DNA of 64,000 nt from the NCBI RefSeq assembly GCF_900107845.1, contig NZ_FNRM01000003.1:1-64000 (forward strand). Direction: 5' to 3'. Below are positions 56,821 to 64,000 of the stretch, piece after piece (position 1 is the first letter of the stretch; every line of letters begins with the position of its first letter). The notes under the pieces are model-generated. The model had not been told where the DNA came from. It saw only the letters and a program-made list of their open reading frames with translations, and searched no databases. Source of the DNA: Alkalimonas amylolytica. GTDB lineage: Bacteria; Pseudomonadota; Gammaproteobacteria; Enterobacterales; Alteromonadaceae. A program made the position numbers and the translations under genes.

Positions 56821-56957
56821 ACAGTCATCTTCCTTTGTTATAACGGCCCCGTTCAGTGAGCCTTAAGCCAAAACCTGCCGTCCTTAAGAATAGTTGACGA
56901 AAAATTTATTAAAACCGCAAGAAGTCTATCCACTTGCACAGTGCAAGAGCCCTAAGC

Positions 56958-57923
56958 TCAGTGGCGAAAACGAATCAGCGGTGTTAGCTGCTCAGCCCAG
57001 GTATGATACGCTCCCTCGCCCTGCGCTTTTAAGAACTCCAGTAAACAGTCGAGAAAAACTCGGACCCGGGCGGGTAAATAATCGCGCTTGGGGTAAATGG
57101 CAAAAACGCCGTTGTCTGGCTCCGGTGGCCGGTAGTAAGGATACAGCGAAACCAAAGCCCCGCTTTGCAGTCCCTCTTTTGCCAGAAAGTGAGGCAACTG
57201 CGCAAAACCCGCGCCATCGGCACACAACTGGGCCATGGCTTCGCCATCATCGGTGATATGCCGTGGCACCAAAGCATACGGCTGATATTCCCCCTGCGCA
57301 TCCGGTAGCACGATCGGTTGCAGCTGTTGGGTTTGCTTGATACGAAAACCGATCCAGGCATGCTGTTGAAAGTCATCGGCACAAGCTGGGGTGCCATGAC
57401 TTGCCAGATAGGTAGGTGAAGCACAAATCAAGAAATCCATCGGGCTCAGCCGCCTTGCTACCAGACGACTGTCTTTGATGTAACCGGTGCGCAGCGCGAT
57501 ATCAATGTTGTTTTCTATCAGATCGATATGCAGATCATTGATTTGCAGATCCAGCTGTATCGCCGGATAGCGCTGACTGAATGCCTGAAGCACCGGGCGC
57601 AGATAAAGATGGCCGTAGCAGACCGCGCAATTGATCCGCAGCACCCCGCCAGGCGTGTCATTCAGTTGCTGAAGCTCGTGCTCGCAGGAAGTAAGCTCCT
57701 GCATCATGCTACGCACCGTCGCCGCATAACGCTGACCAGCCTCGGTAATGCTTAAGCACCGGGTAGATCGCTGAAAAAGTGTCAATGCCAGCTGTGCTTC
57801 CAATCGCCTGATGGCCTTACTGACCGTGGAGGGATCCGTACCACAGCTTTTCGCTGCGGCTGCGAAACTGCCAGCATCACAAGTCGCTAAAAAAATCTCC
57901 AACAAACGTAGTTTGTCCATCAT
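56958..57923 (-). CDS. LysR-family transcriptional regulator
   Basis: The 321-residue protein has an N-terminal winged helix (MDKLRLLEIFLATCDAGSFAAAAKSCGTDPSTVSKAIRRLEAQL) and a periplasmic-binding-like effector domain (GGVLRINCAVCYGHLYLRPVLQAFSQRYPAIQLDLQI). It belongs to the CrgA/AaeR-like subgroup common in proteobacteria. It is divergent from the AhpD-like gene at 58162, and the 238 bases between hold a perfect palindrome with the T-N11-A LysR motif. The divergent gene is the most likely target, along with autoregulation. Confidence 0.92.
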   Translation of the reverse strand: MMDKLRLLEIFLATCDAGSFAAAAKSCGTDPSTVSKAIRRLEAQLALTLFQRSTRCLSITEAGQRYAATVRSMMQELTSCEHELQQLNDTPGGVLRINCAVCYGHLYLRPVLQAFSQRYPAIQLDLQINDLHIDLIENNIDIALRTGYIKDSRLVARRLSPMDFLICASPTYLASHGTPACADDFQQHAWIGFRIKQTQQLQPIVLPDAQGEYQPYALVPRHITDDGEAMAQLCADGAGFAQLPHFLAKEGLQSGALVSLYPYYRPPEPDNGVFAIYPKRDYLPARVRVFLDCLLEFLKAQGEGAYHTWAEQLTPLIRFRH

Positions 57924-57969
57924 CGTTCACTGCACACTGCCACTCAATCAGCCAAAAATAACATGAAAT

Positions 57970-57988
57970 TCATGAATTGTATTCATGA
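57970..57988. promoter_or_regulatory. LysR-type operator palindrome
   Basis: TCATGAAT (57970-57977) and ATTCATGA (57981-57988) are perfect inverted repeats with a TGT centre, giving T-N11-A symmetry typical of LysR binding sites. It lies 47 bases from the lysR start and about 170 from the divergent gene. The remaining 58000-58161 bases show no further feature that I can support. Confidence 0.75.
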
Positions 57989-58161
57989 TTGATAGGGTGG
58001 TTAGCATTATTTTCTTTTTATAGCGGTGCCATAAAATGCCAATCCAATACCCCAAGGCAAGGTTCATTAACTTTGCTTTGTTGTTGAAAGGCATTCAGCT
58101 GACGGAAAGTCTGCATCAACCCTGCCCATCGTCATAATCATTCGAACAAGAGGTTACACAA

Positions 58162-58701
58162 ATGATCCGATACCTACTCAATAAAATGATACTTTCATTT
58201 AACAAAAAATATAACTACGATGTGCAATATCAACAGGACATTCTCCAAACAGATCTGGGAGCTTTTTTAAAGTTCATGGGTTTTCAGACCATGTCGACTC
58301 ATTCGGGAGCTTTACCTGCAGCTGCACTCTACGCCGCCAGAATACGCGCCATTATTTCAGAAGATTGCGGGCCCTGTACCCAGTTAGCGGTTAACCTGGC
58401 CTTGGAAGCCAAATTGGACCCCGGTATTGTTCAAGCCATAATTCAGTGCGAATTGGCGGAGCTTCCGGAGGAAATTGCACTGGTGGTGAGATTTACTGAA
58501 CTGGTGTTAACGCACAACCCGGAGGCTGATGCACTAAGGGAAGAGATACTGGCGCTATGGGGGCAACGAGGTCTCATTGCTATCGCTTTTGCCATCAGTT
58601 CTTACCGGGTTTATCCTGCGCTTAAGTACACACTGGGATATGGGAAAACGTGCACCCAAGTGGTTGTTAATCACCAGGTTTTGGCGCCAAAGTCTCACTG
58701 A
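58162..58701 (+). CDS. AhpD/carboxymuconolactone-decarboxylase-like protein with CxxC
   Basis: The 179-residue protein has an all-helical AhpD-like fold pattern with SEDCGPCTQLAVNLAL, where C69 and C72 form the CxxC. In AhpD the motif is CxxCxxxH; here the histidine position is alanine, so peroxidase-coupled disulfide reductase activity is not assured. A basic N-terminus (LNKMILSFNKKYNYD) precedes the core and lacks a clear signal peptide. The ATG at 58162 follows AAGAGG. It is divergent from a LysR regulator, and convergent with the aldolase-like gene across a terminator. Substrate unknown. Confidence 0.8.
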   Translation: MIRYLLNKMILSFNKKYNYDVQYQQDILQTDLGAFLKFMGFQTMSTHSGALPAAALYAARIRAIISEDCGPCTQLAVNLALEAKLDPGIVQAIIQCELAELPEEIALVVRFTELVLTHNPEADALREEILALWGQRGLIAIAFAISSYRVYPALKYTLGYGKTCTQVVVNHQVLAPKSH

Positions 58702-58779
58702 CTATTTGCGCGGTTAAGAGATGCACTGAAGGCCCCCACAAATTCCTGGGCCACAGTATCCGTTCAGGGGTAACAAAAG

Positions 58780-58812
58780 AGAGTAGAATTGCAGGCGATT
58801 CTACTCTTTCTT
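58780..58812. terminator. Bidirectional terminator between AhpD-like and aldolase-like genes
   Basis: AGAGTAGAAT (58780-58789) and ATTCTACTCT (58798-58807) form a perfect ten-base stem. TTCTT follows on the plus strand and CTTTTGTT on the minus strand, so transcripts from both convergent genes can end here. Confidence 0.82.
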
Positions 58813-58826
58813 ACTGCCTCCTAAGC

Positions 58827-59606
58827 TCATTGACCGAAGTTTAACTCATGGGCTATACGTCTGGCATAGTAGGCAAAAGCAGCCTTAGAGCGCTTTTCCT
58901 GTAAGATCCAATCATGTGCTTCTCTGGCCAGCTCTGGCTCAATATCTTTTATGTCGCCAACGGCTTGGGCTAGTAATTGCAGTTTGGCTGCCCTTTCGCA
59001 TTGAATGGCCACCATACAGGCTTCTTCGATAGACTGCCCCGCCACTACCAGTCCATGATGGCAAAGCAACGCAGCCCGCTTATTCCCCAGCACGGCCGTT
59101 ATGATTTCGCCCTCTTCATTACCAACCGGTACCCCAGGCCACTTTTTCAGGAAAGCGACCTCTTCATACAACATACAGCTATCCATATGAGATATTTTTA
59201 ATGGTATTTCCAGCATAGATAAAGCCGAGATATGAAGCGGGTGCGTGTGAATAATGCAGCGTACATCGGGCCTGGCCTGATATATCCAGGAGTGAAACCG
59301 GTTTGCCGGGTTTGGTAGCCCCTCCCCTTGCAACACCTGCAGATCTGCATTTACTGTTAACAAATTATCCGGCGTAATCTCATCAAACCCGAAGCCAAAA
59401 GGTTGGGTATAATACTCATGGTGCTGCTCGCCTCGGGCAGTAATTTGCCCTGCTAAACCGGAATCATGCCCTTGAGCAAACAGGATCCGGCAAGCCAACG
59501 CCAATTTTTGTTTTTCGCTCCACAGGCCTTCAGGCAGTCGTTGCGCTATTTCCGCCCGACTTTTCTCCATCAGCGACTGTTTGTCTAACGTAAATGTCGT
59601 ATTCAT
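58827..59606 (-). CDS. Class II aldolase/adducin-fold protein of the pABA-linked cluster
   Basis: The 259-residue protein has the class II aldolase/adducin fold. The metal site is intact: H120 and H122 in IIHTHPLH and H183 in LLCHHGLVVAG. The catalytic glutamate of fuculose- or ribulose-phosphate aldolases (E in the SSE motif) is replaced: the segment is NPANRFHSWIYQARPDVRC, with A101 at that position, as in adducin-type members. It may therefore be a decarboxylase or, like NovR/CloR of aminocoumarin synthesis, an iron oxygenase rather than an aldolase. It is the last gene of the leftward cluster, 18 bases after the di-iron-like gene, and ends at a terminator. Confidence 0.85.
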   Translation of the reverse strand: MNTTFTLDKQSLMEKSRAEIAQRLPEGLWSEKQKLALACRILFAQGHDSGLAGQITARGEQHHEYYTQPFGFGFDEITPDNLLTVNADLQVLQGEGLPNPANRFHSWIYQARPDVRCIIHTHPLHISALSMLEIPLKISHMDSCMLYEEVAFLKKWPGVPVGNEEGEIITAVLGNKRAALLCHHGLVVAGQSIEEACMVAIQCERAAKLQLLAQAVGDIKDIEPELAREAHDWILQEKRSKAAFAYYARRIAHELNFGQ

Positions 59607-59624
59607 TTGTTCATATCCGTTTGT

Positions 59625-60338
59625 TCAGGAAAAGGCGACATTTTCTGTATTCTCCGACGCTATACGAGCAGGCTGATGTTCAAGAGCAGAGAAGAAATTG
59701 AGCCTGGCATTAATCAGCTCCTCACCGGCTTTAATCATATTTTCCAGCTGTAACTCATTCTCGCCCGAAATATCCAGCATAATTTCATGCAGCGTTTCTG
59801 CATGCCCATCGTCACATTCAATATGTAGAATAAAGAACTGTATAGCCTCATCTGAAATGCCATGATGCCTGAAACCTGCCACCAAGCTACTGTACAGTGC
59901 CGGAACTATCGCTTCAGCACCTATACATAACGCTCCCAGACCTAAGGCTGGGTTCTGCTCACGGCAATGTTTAAACATACAATCAATAAGCGCCTGGGTT
60001 TCCTGGTTAATCTTTGCCGAGTCTAACGCTATTGAGAAAGTATCCAGCATATTTTTATAAATCACATGATGGGGTGTAGGACTGTCTGGCGCCAGCCCAA
60101 GTTCTTCAAATAAGTTTTCAGCCAGGGCCAGTACTTGCGAGTTTGCTGGCAGACTTGCCATCATGGCACAGAGATAGCGGGTAAAATAGGTGCTGTATAA
60201 ACCATGTTGCAATAAGAACGCCTTCAACTCCGACAGGGAAATTGAGCCCTGCCGACAGCGAACCAGAAAAGAGTGGTTGTATAATTTATCTGATAACATT
60301 TGAATGGCCTGATCGAGCTTGATGGCATTATTCGTCAT
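59625..60338 (-). CDS. Heme-oxygenase-fold probable di-iron enzyme (HDO/CADD-like)
   Basis: The 237-residue all-helical protein resembles the iron-containing redox enzyme family (PF14518) and the chlamydial CADD protein. Candidate metal ligands are E78/E79 (LFEELG), H90/H91 (PTPHHVIYK), E142 (GAEAIVPALY) and H172, D176, H179 in HIECDDGHAETL, the pattern of heme-oxygenase-like di-iron oxidases. Family members include N-oxygenases, the alkene-forming UndA, and CADD, which makes p-aminobenzoate. Its place in an operon with aminodeoxychorismate synthase makes a role on an aminoaryl substrate attractive, but that is inference. TenA-type thiaminase is an alternative I consider weaker, since the thiaminase cysteine context is not seen. 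The codon use is AT-rich. Confidence 0.8.
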   Translation of the reverse strand: MTNNAIKLDQAIQMLSDKLYNHSFLVRCRQGSISLSELKAFLLQHGLYSTYFTRYLCAMMASLPANSQVLALAENLFEELGLAPDSPTPHHVIYKNMLDTFSIALDSAKINQETQALIDCMFKHCREQNPALGLGALCIGAEAIVPALYSSLVAGFRHHGISDEAIQFFILHIECDDGHAETLHEIMLDISGENELQLENMIKAGEELINARLNFFSALEHQPARIASENTENVAFS

Positions 60339-60453
60339 TGCTATATCCTCAATTTATTGTTTAACATTTTGTTTTTATTTAATTTAACCCTGCAAGTGCC
60401 AGTGTATTTGCTTGGGCGCACTTCCGATCTTGCTGTGCAAAACCGGTTTCGGC

Positions 60454-62973
60454 TCAAGTAACTTCAACCTGGGCAGCAGCTGTCATTAAGTGCCTGAGCT
60501 TTTCTCGTTGCAATTTCCCGGTGACGGTTCTTGGCAGAGCTTCGACAAACTGGAACAAATGCGGGTACTTCCAGCGTTCGAGATGCTGCCGGGCATACTG
60601 CTTTAACTCTTTCGTAAACTGCACCTGATCCTGCCTGTTGGTGACAACGAACGCTTTTGTTCGGGTGGTTGTTTCGTTATCACCAACAGCTAACACAGCA
60701 ATTTCAACCACATCCGGATGGCCAAGCAGCACGTCTTCAATATCCTGTGGCGCTACCCATTGCCCTGACACCTTCACCACATCATCCGAGCGGCCGAAGA
60801 AACTAAAATAACCTTGCTGATCACGTACAAACATATCGTTGGTGCAATACCAACCATCACGAAAACGTGATGCTGTTGCTGCACCATGGTTTTCGTATCT
60901 GCTCGGTAAGGTGGGGCCTCTTAGCCATAAAGTACCTATATCGCCTGGGCCACAGATGACACCGCGTTCATTGATAATCCTGGCTGCAAAACCAGGTACA
61001 ATCTTTCCTGTCCAGCCAAAAGCGCGGCTTGAGCCAGGTATATTGGTAATGTAGGTACTAAATGCTTCAGTTGACCCGAGACTGTCTAGAATCGAGGCAT
61101 CAAATTTGGCCTGCCATTTTCTGTTAAGCTCAACCGGCATACGATCGCCAGCGGAGACAAAGCAGCGCACTGCTTTAAAGTCGTCTGGCTGTATCGCTGG
61201 ATGATTAATCAGAAACTGGTATACCGTTGGTACGGCGTATAAAATAGTTGGCTGGTATAGCTTTATTGCAGCCACAATGTCATCAATTGACAGGTCTTTC
61301 GGTGAAATGATGGCTGTTGCGCGATTAAAGAGCGCATTAAAACAATTGTGCAAGCCAAAAGCGAAGCTCATTCTCGACACTGAGAATGCTCTGTCACTGG
61401 TATTAATATTCAGTACCTGAGCTGCATAACGCTCTGCGGCCACGACAAAATCCTGATGCCGATGCATAATAAGCTTAGGGATGCCGGTCGTGCCGGAAGT
61501 AAACATGCCGATCCCCTCATCAAATGGCCGGGTTCTGGCTGGCAACCATCTGGTTATTTCAAGGGATAGGTTGCAGGGCTGCTCAGATGCAATGTCATAG
61601 ATATCCGATATAGTCGGGATAACATTGGCGGGAACTTCACTGTTATCCCGACATAGGCTGATAAACTCTTTGTCTGCAAGCACATGGCTCACTTCTGCCG
61701 ATCCCAGCGCCTGGACAATGGTGGAGAGCTTTAGTAGTGGGTTAACTATAATCGCGACACAACCAGAGTACAGCAGTGACAACACCGCTATTGCAAAGCT
61801 CGGGCTGTCATTGGCAACAATAGCAACGCGTGTGCCTGGCACCACACCAAGCTTCACCATATTAGAAACAAAGTTCATGATGCTGTTTTCTATCAAGCCG
61901 TAGTTCATTGAGCCGGCAGCATGGCATATTGCCGTTTTCTCGCCGTTAATGCTTCTTGATATTTCAACAATTTTATCGCCAAAATTAAAATAGTGTTCAA
62001 AGCGCTTTTCTTTGGCAAATAGTAGCGCGTCAGCGGTAATGTCACTTCGCCAACGGGCAGCCTCGTACACCGACTTCTCGACCAAGGATAAAAAATTACG
62101 CCGCGCTTCAGAATCAGCCATCTCCGATAATCTGGCATGACAGCCCTGGCTTGTTACCAAACCGGCAGTGTCGAGAATTTGTGCAAAGTACTTTTCCTGT
62201 GCGTTTAACTCTTCACCGGCATTATCGATAAAAGCCACATCTATACTGAGTGCTTTTGCCACAGAATAAATAAAGTCTTTCAACGGTATTGTATATTGAT
62301 GCTGCACGTCTATATTTTCACCCCGGACATAAGTATCATCTAAAATGAATTGACAATAATGCAGAAAGGATGAGAAGCACAGGTACAGCGTTTCACTGAC
62401 ATAGGTGCGTACCTTGCTACTGTTGTGACGGGCTGAAAAATCAATCATGCCATGTATATAATTATTCAGCGGTGTATCAATAATATCCTGATAACGTCCA
62501 ACCGGGCCGAATATATTACCAAAACGAATAGATGCAGGGCTATAATGTTCAACAAGAGCATTATCGTTATGCACATACTTCTCTAACCGGGCATAGGTAC
62601 CAGTGCCATATTTGCTGTCAGATGCATTGCCACTGTTTTGTTTGGAGTCAATCAGCCAACTCACAATACTGTTATGATAAATCCCCAGTGCCATTAGTTT
62701 TTTTTCTATTTCAACTAGCGGCTCATTAATTTCCAGATCAGTGTCATTTTCATACACTGACACTTTACTAAGCTGTTTCTCATTCAACAAAATCTTATTC
62801 TTCGTTGCCACCTCTAAAATAATCTGATTAATATCACCGTAAAGTAAATTTTCATCAGAATATTTTTTAATCACCAACGAAACCCGCTCAGAAGTGTCAT
62901 CAACTAACAGTGTCAGAGCAAATCTCACAAGAGCATAGCTTAACTCGCCAAATACTATATGATGTTTTAACAC
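60454..62973 (-). CDS. Fusion of degenerate NAD-epimerase-like domain and aryl/acyl-CoA-ligase-like domain
   Basis: The 839-residue protein has two parts. Residues about 100-250 resemble the middle and end of extended SDR epimerases (YGTGTYARLEKYV, ASIRFGNIFGPVGRYQDIID, TPLNNYIHGM), but the N-terminal GxxGxxG NAD motif is absent. Residues about 320-830 are an ANL adenylating enzyme with FTSGTTGIPK (491-500), GWYCTND, FGRSDDVVKVSGQWVAPQDIEDVL and the catalytic lysine in TVTGKLQREK (K820). The ligase half is closest in pattern to benzoate-CoA ligases. It overlaps the pabB end by seven bases and precedes the di-iron gene by 115. It probably activates an aromatic acid such as p-aminobenzoate. The first 900 bases are notably AT-rich. 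Confidence 0.82.
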   Translation of the reverse strand: MLKHHIVFGELSYALVRFALTLLVDDTSERVSLVIKKYSDENLLYGDINQIILEVATKNKILLNEKQLSKVSVYENDTDLEINEPLVEIEKKLMALGIYHNSIVSWLIDSKQNSGNASDSKYGTGTYARLEKYVHNDNALVEHYSPASIRFGNIFGPVGRYQDIIDTPLNNYIHGMIDFSARHNSSKVRTYVSETLYLCFSSFLHYCQFILDDTYVRGENIDVQHQYTIPLKDFIYSVAKALSIDVAFIDNAGEELNAQEKYFAQILDTAGLVTSQGCHARLSEMADSEARRNFLSLVEKSVYEAARWRSDITADALLFAKEKRFEHYFNFGDKIVEISRSINGEKTAICHAAGSMNYGLIENSIMNFVSNMVKLGVVPGTRVAIVANDSPSFAIAVLSLLYSGCVAIIVNPLLKLSTIVQALGSAEVSHVLADKEFISLCRDNSEVPANVIPTISDIYDIASEQPCNLSLEITRWLPARTRPFDEGIGMFTSGTTGIPKLIMHRHQDFVVAAERYAAQVLNINTSDRAFSVSRMSFAFGLHNCFNALFNRATAIISPKDLSIDDIVAAIKLYQPTILYAVPTVYQFLINHPAIQPDDFKAVRCFVSAGDRMPVELNRKWQAKFDASILDSLGSTEAFSTYITNIPGSSRAFGWTGKIVPGFAARIINERGVICGPGDIGTLWLRGPTLPSRYENHGAATASRFRDGWYCTNDMFVRDQQGYFSFFGRSDDVVKVSGQWVAPQDIEDVLLGHPDVVEIAVLAVGDNETTTRTKAFVVTNRQDQVQFTKELKQYARQHLERWKYPHLFQFVEALPRTVTGKLQREKLRHLMTAAAQVEVT

Positions 62974-64000
62974 GCTTCTAAGCCTTCTTTTAGTTTGTAG
63001 TTTTGTTCATTCAGATAAGAAGGATCTGAAAAAACCTCTTCATATGGATCAATTACCAGGCTAGGCTGTGGCTCGGCGCCTTGGACGGCATAATGACTCT
63101 CGTCACCTGTTGCATACTTTGCAATTGCTCGCATCAGCGCCCGGGCTTTGATTAGGATTTCTTCAAACTCTTCTTCCGCATCAGATAACCAGGTAATAGC
63201 GCCACCCACGCCTATTTCCAGCTGATCGTCGCGCACAACCAAGCTTCTAATAGCCACATTAAGTTCAGCTGCACCATTCAGCGACATATACCCAATAGCC
63301 CCGGAATAAATGCCTCGTGCTGACGACTCCAGCTCATCCAATATTTCTAAGGTTCTGGTTTTCGGCGCTCCGGTCATCGACCCTGGCGGGAAAGTAGCCG
63401 CAAACAGACTTGCCAATGACTCGTCGCCATTTAAACGCCCGCGCACGGTGGATACCAGCTGATGCACCGAAGCATACGTCTCAACCTGCATTAGCTTTGG
63501 CACCCACACGGAACCTGCCTCACAAACCCGGTTCAGATCATTGCGCAGCAAATCGACGATCATCAGGTTTTCTGCCTGATCCTTTTCGCTGTTTGCCAAA
63601 TCAGCTATCAAAGCAGCATCTTCTTGCAGCGTGACACCGCGTTTACGTGTGCCCTTGATTGGCTTGGCTTCAACCACCGCATTTCTGCCAACGCTGAAGA
63701 ACTTCTCCGGTGACGAGCTAAGTACAGAAAAGTCAGGGCAATGCAGATACACGGATCTTGGTGCTGGATTTACCTGACGCAGCACACAATACAGCGGCCA
63801 TGGCTCCACCCCGAGCGTGGCACGAATTCTGTTTGTTAAACAAATTTCGTAACTTTCTCCACGCTTGATGTAGTCCTTGCAACAACTTATCTTGTCGATA
63901 TAGGCCTGATAATCATCCTCAAGCATGAACTGCACCGGCTGGCTCGGATCATGAGAGGCTTGCCGTACCGCAATGTCGTCAACTGTACTAGCGATGTTCT
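62967..64000 (-). CDS. pabB: Aminodeoxychorismate synthase component I (PabB), 5' end outside the window
   Basis: The frame is open to the window edge, so the gene starts beyond it; an internal GTG at 63935 is not a likely start. The visible 344 residues are the chorismate-binding C-terminal domain: SYEICLTNRI, the KPIKGTRKRG motif, DLLRNDLNRVCE, VHQLVSTVRG, FPPGSMTGAPKTRTLEILDELE, GIYSGAIGY and VGGAITWLSD. The lysine in PIKGT (codon 63656-63654) marks aminodeoxychorismate synthase as opposed to anthranilate synthase, which has alanine. The product, with a glutaminase and lyase, leads to p-aminobenzoate or p-aminophenylalanine. It overlaps the next gene by seven bases. A fused PabA domain may lie outside the window. 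Confidence 0.92.
   Translation of the reverse strand, partial: NIASTVDDIAVRQASHDPSQPVQFMLEDDYQAYIDKISCCKDYIKRGESYEICLTNRIRATLGVEPWPLYCVLRQVNPAPRSVYLHCPDFSVLSSSPEKFFSVGRNAVVEAKPIKGTRKRGVTLQEDAALIADLANSEKDQAENLMIVDLLRNDLNRVCEAGSVWVPKLMQVETYASVHQLVSTVRGRLNGDESLASLFAATFPPGSMTGAPKTRTLEILDELESSARGIYSGAIGYMSLNGAAELNVAIRSLVVRDDQLEIGVGGAITWLSDAEEEFEEILIKARALMRAIAKYATGDESHYAVQGAEPQPSLVIDPYEEVFSDPSYLNEQNYKLKEGLEAC

Noticed and set aside
59625-60338. TenA thiaminase linked to the thiamine operon
   Set aside because: It is far from the thi genes, in a different operon, and carries a di-iron-like ligand pattern.
62967-63935. pabB as a complete gene starting at 63935
   Set aside because: The frame is open and coding-like to the window edge, and the visible part is only the C-terminal chorismate-binding domain.

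Overview
The window looks like chromosomal DNA of a gammaproteobacterium. Pointers are the prpB-prpC-acnD-prpF methylcitrate operon with a GntR/FCD regulator, HrpA, exonuclease I, RlmI, the ydbH-ynbE-ydbL set and a PEP-CTERM-like protease tail. The glutamine-rich proteins and gene content resemble the Rheinheimera/Alishewanella/Arsukibacterium group, but that placement is an inference without any database search. Most of the window is moderately GC-rich (33 of 60 bases G+C in 27781-27840). The right end is visibly AT-richer (20 of 60 in 62761-62820; 21 of 60 in 60001-60060), as expected for acquired DNA.

Layout. 1-2000: end of an integron, with an integrase gene read rightward, an SOS-type LexA box, an attI junction, one complete gene cassette (membrane protein) closed by an attC site, and the start of a second cassette (secreted esterase) cut by the window edge. 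2027-8970: propionate catabolism by the AcnD/PrpF variant of the 2-methylcitrate cycle, one leftward operon led by its own repressor-like gene, with paired palindromic operators around its promoter. 9150-25990: rlmI, a trypsin-like protease, YceI, PilZ, hrpA, a CBS protein, isoaspartyl peptidase, MipA, TspO, an AraC regulator divergent from an AlkB-like monooxygenase, two small enzymes, sbcB and a DUF4282 protein.

26087-31816: thiamine operon with promoter, TPP riboswitch, thiC, a thiD-thiE fusion, thiS, thiG and thiH; no thiF is present. 31924-40090: upp, then a TolC/HlyD/two ABC-2 permease export set with no ATPase gene beside it, a hypothetical protein, an alpha/beta hydrolase and an NlpE-META lipoprotein. 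40108-51600: M16 protease, ydbH-ynbE-ydbL, the NAD(P)HX repair enzyme, a large propeller-type sensor kinase and rnk.

51627-56820: a compact module of a DUF1538 membrane protein, two PII-like proteins on either side of it, a CBS-pair protein and a KefB-type antiporter. This looks like a PII-gated transport system whose substrate I cannot name. 56958-58701: LysR regulator divergent from a CxxC (AhpD-like) protein with a perfect palindrome between them. 58827-64000: a leftward operon of aminodeoxychorismate synthase (partial), a fusion of a degenerate NAD-epimerase-like domain with an aryl/acyl-CoA-ligase-like domain, a heme-oxygenase-fold probable di-iron enzyme, and a class II aldolase/adducin-fold protein. 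It reads as a small, possibly undescribed, p-aminobenzoate-linked biosynthetic cluster and is the most novel-looking part of the window.

I saw no rRNA, tRNA, CRISPR array or insertion-sequence transposase.
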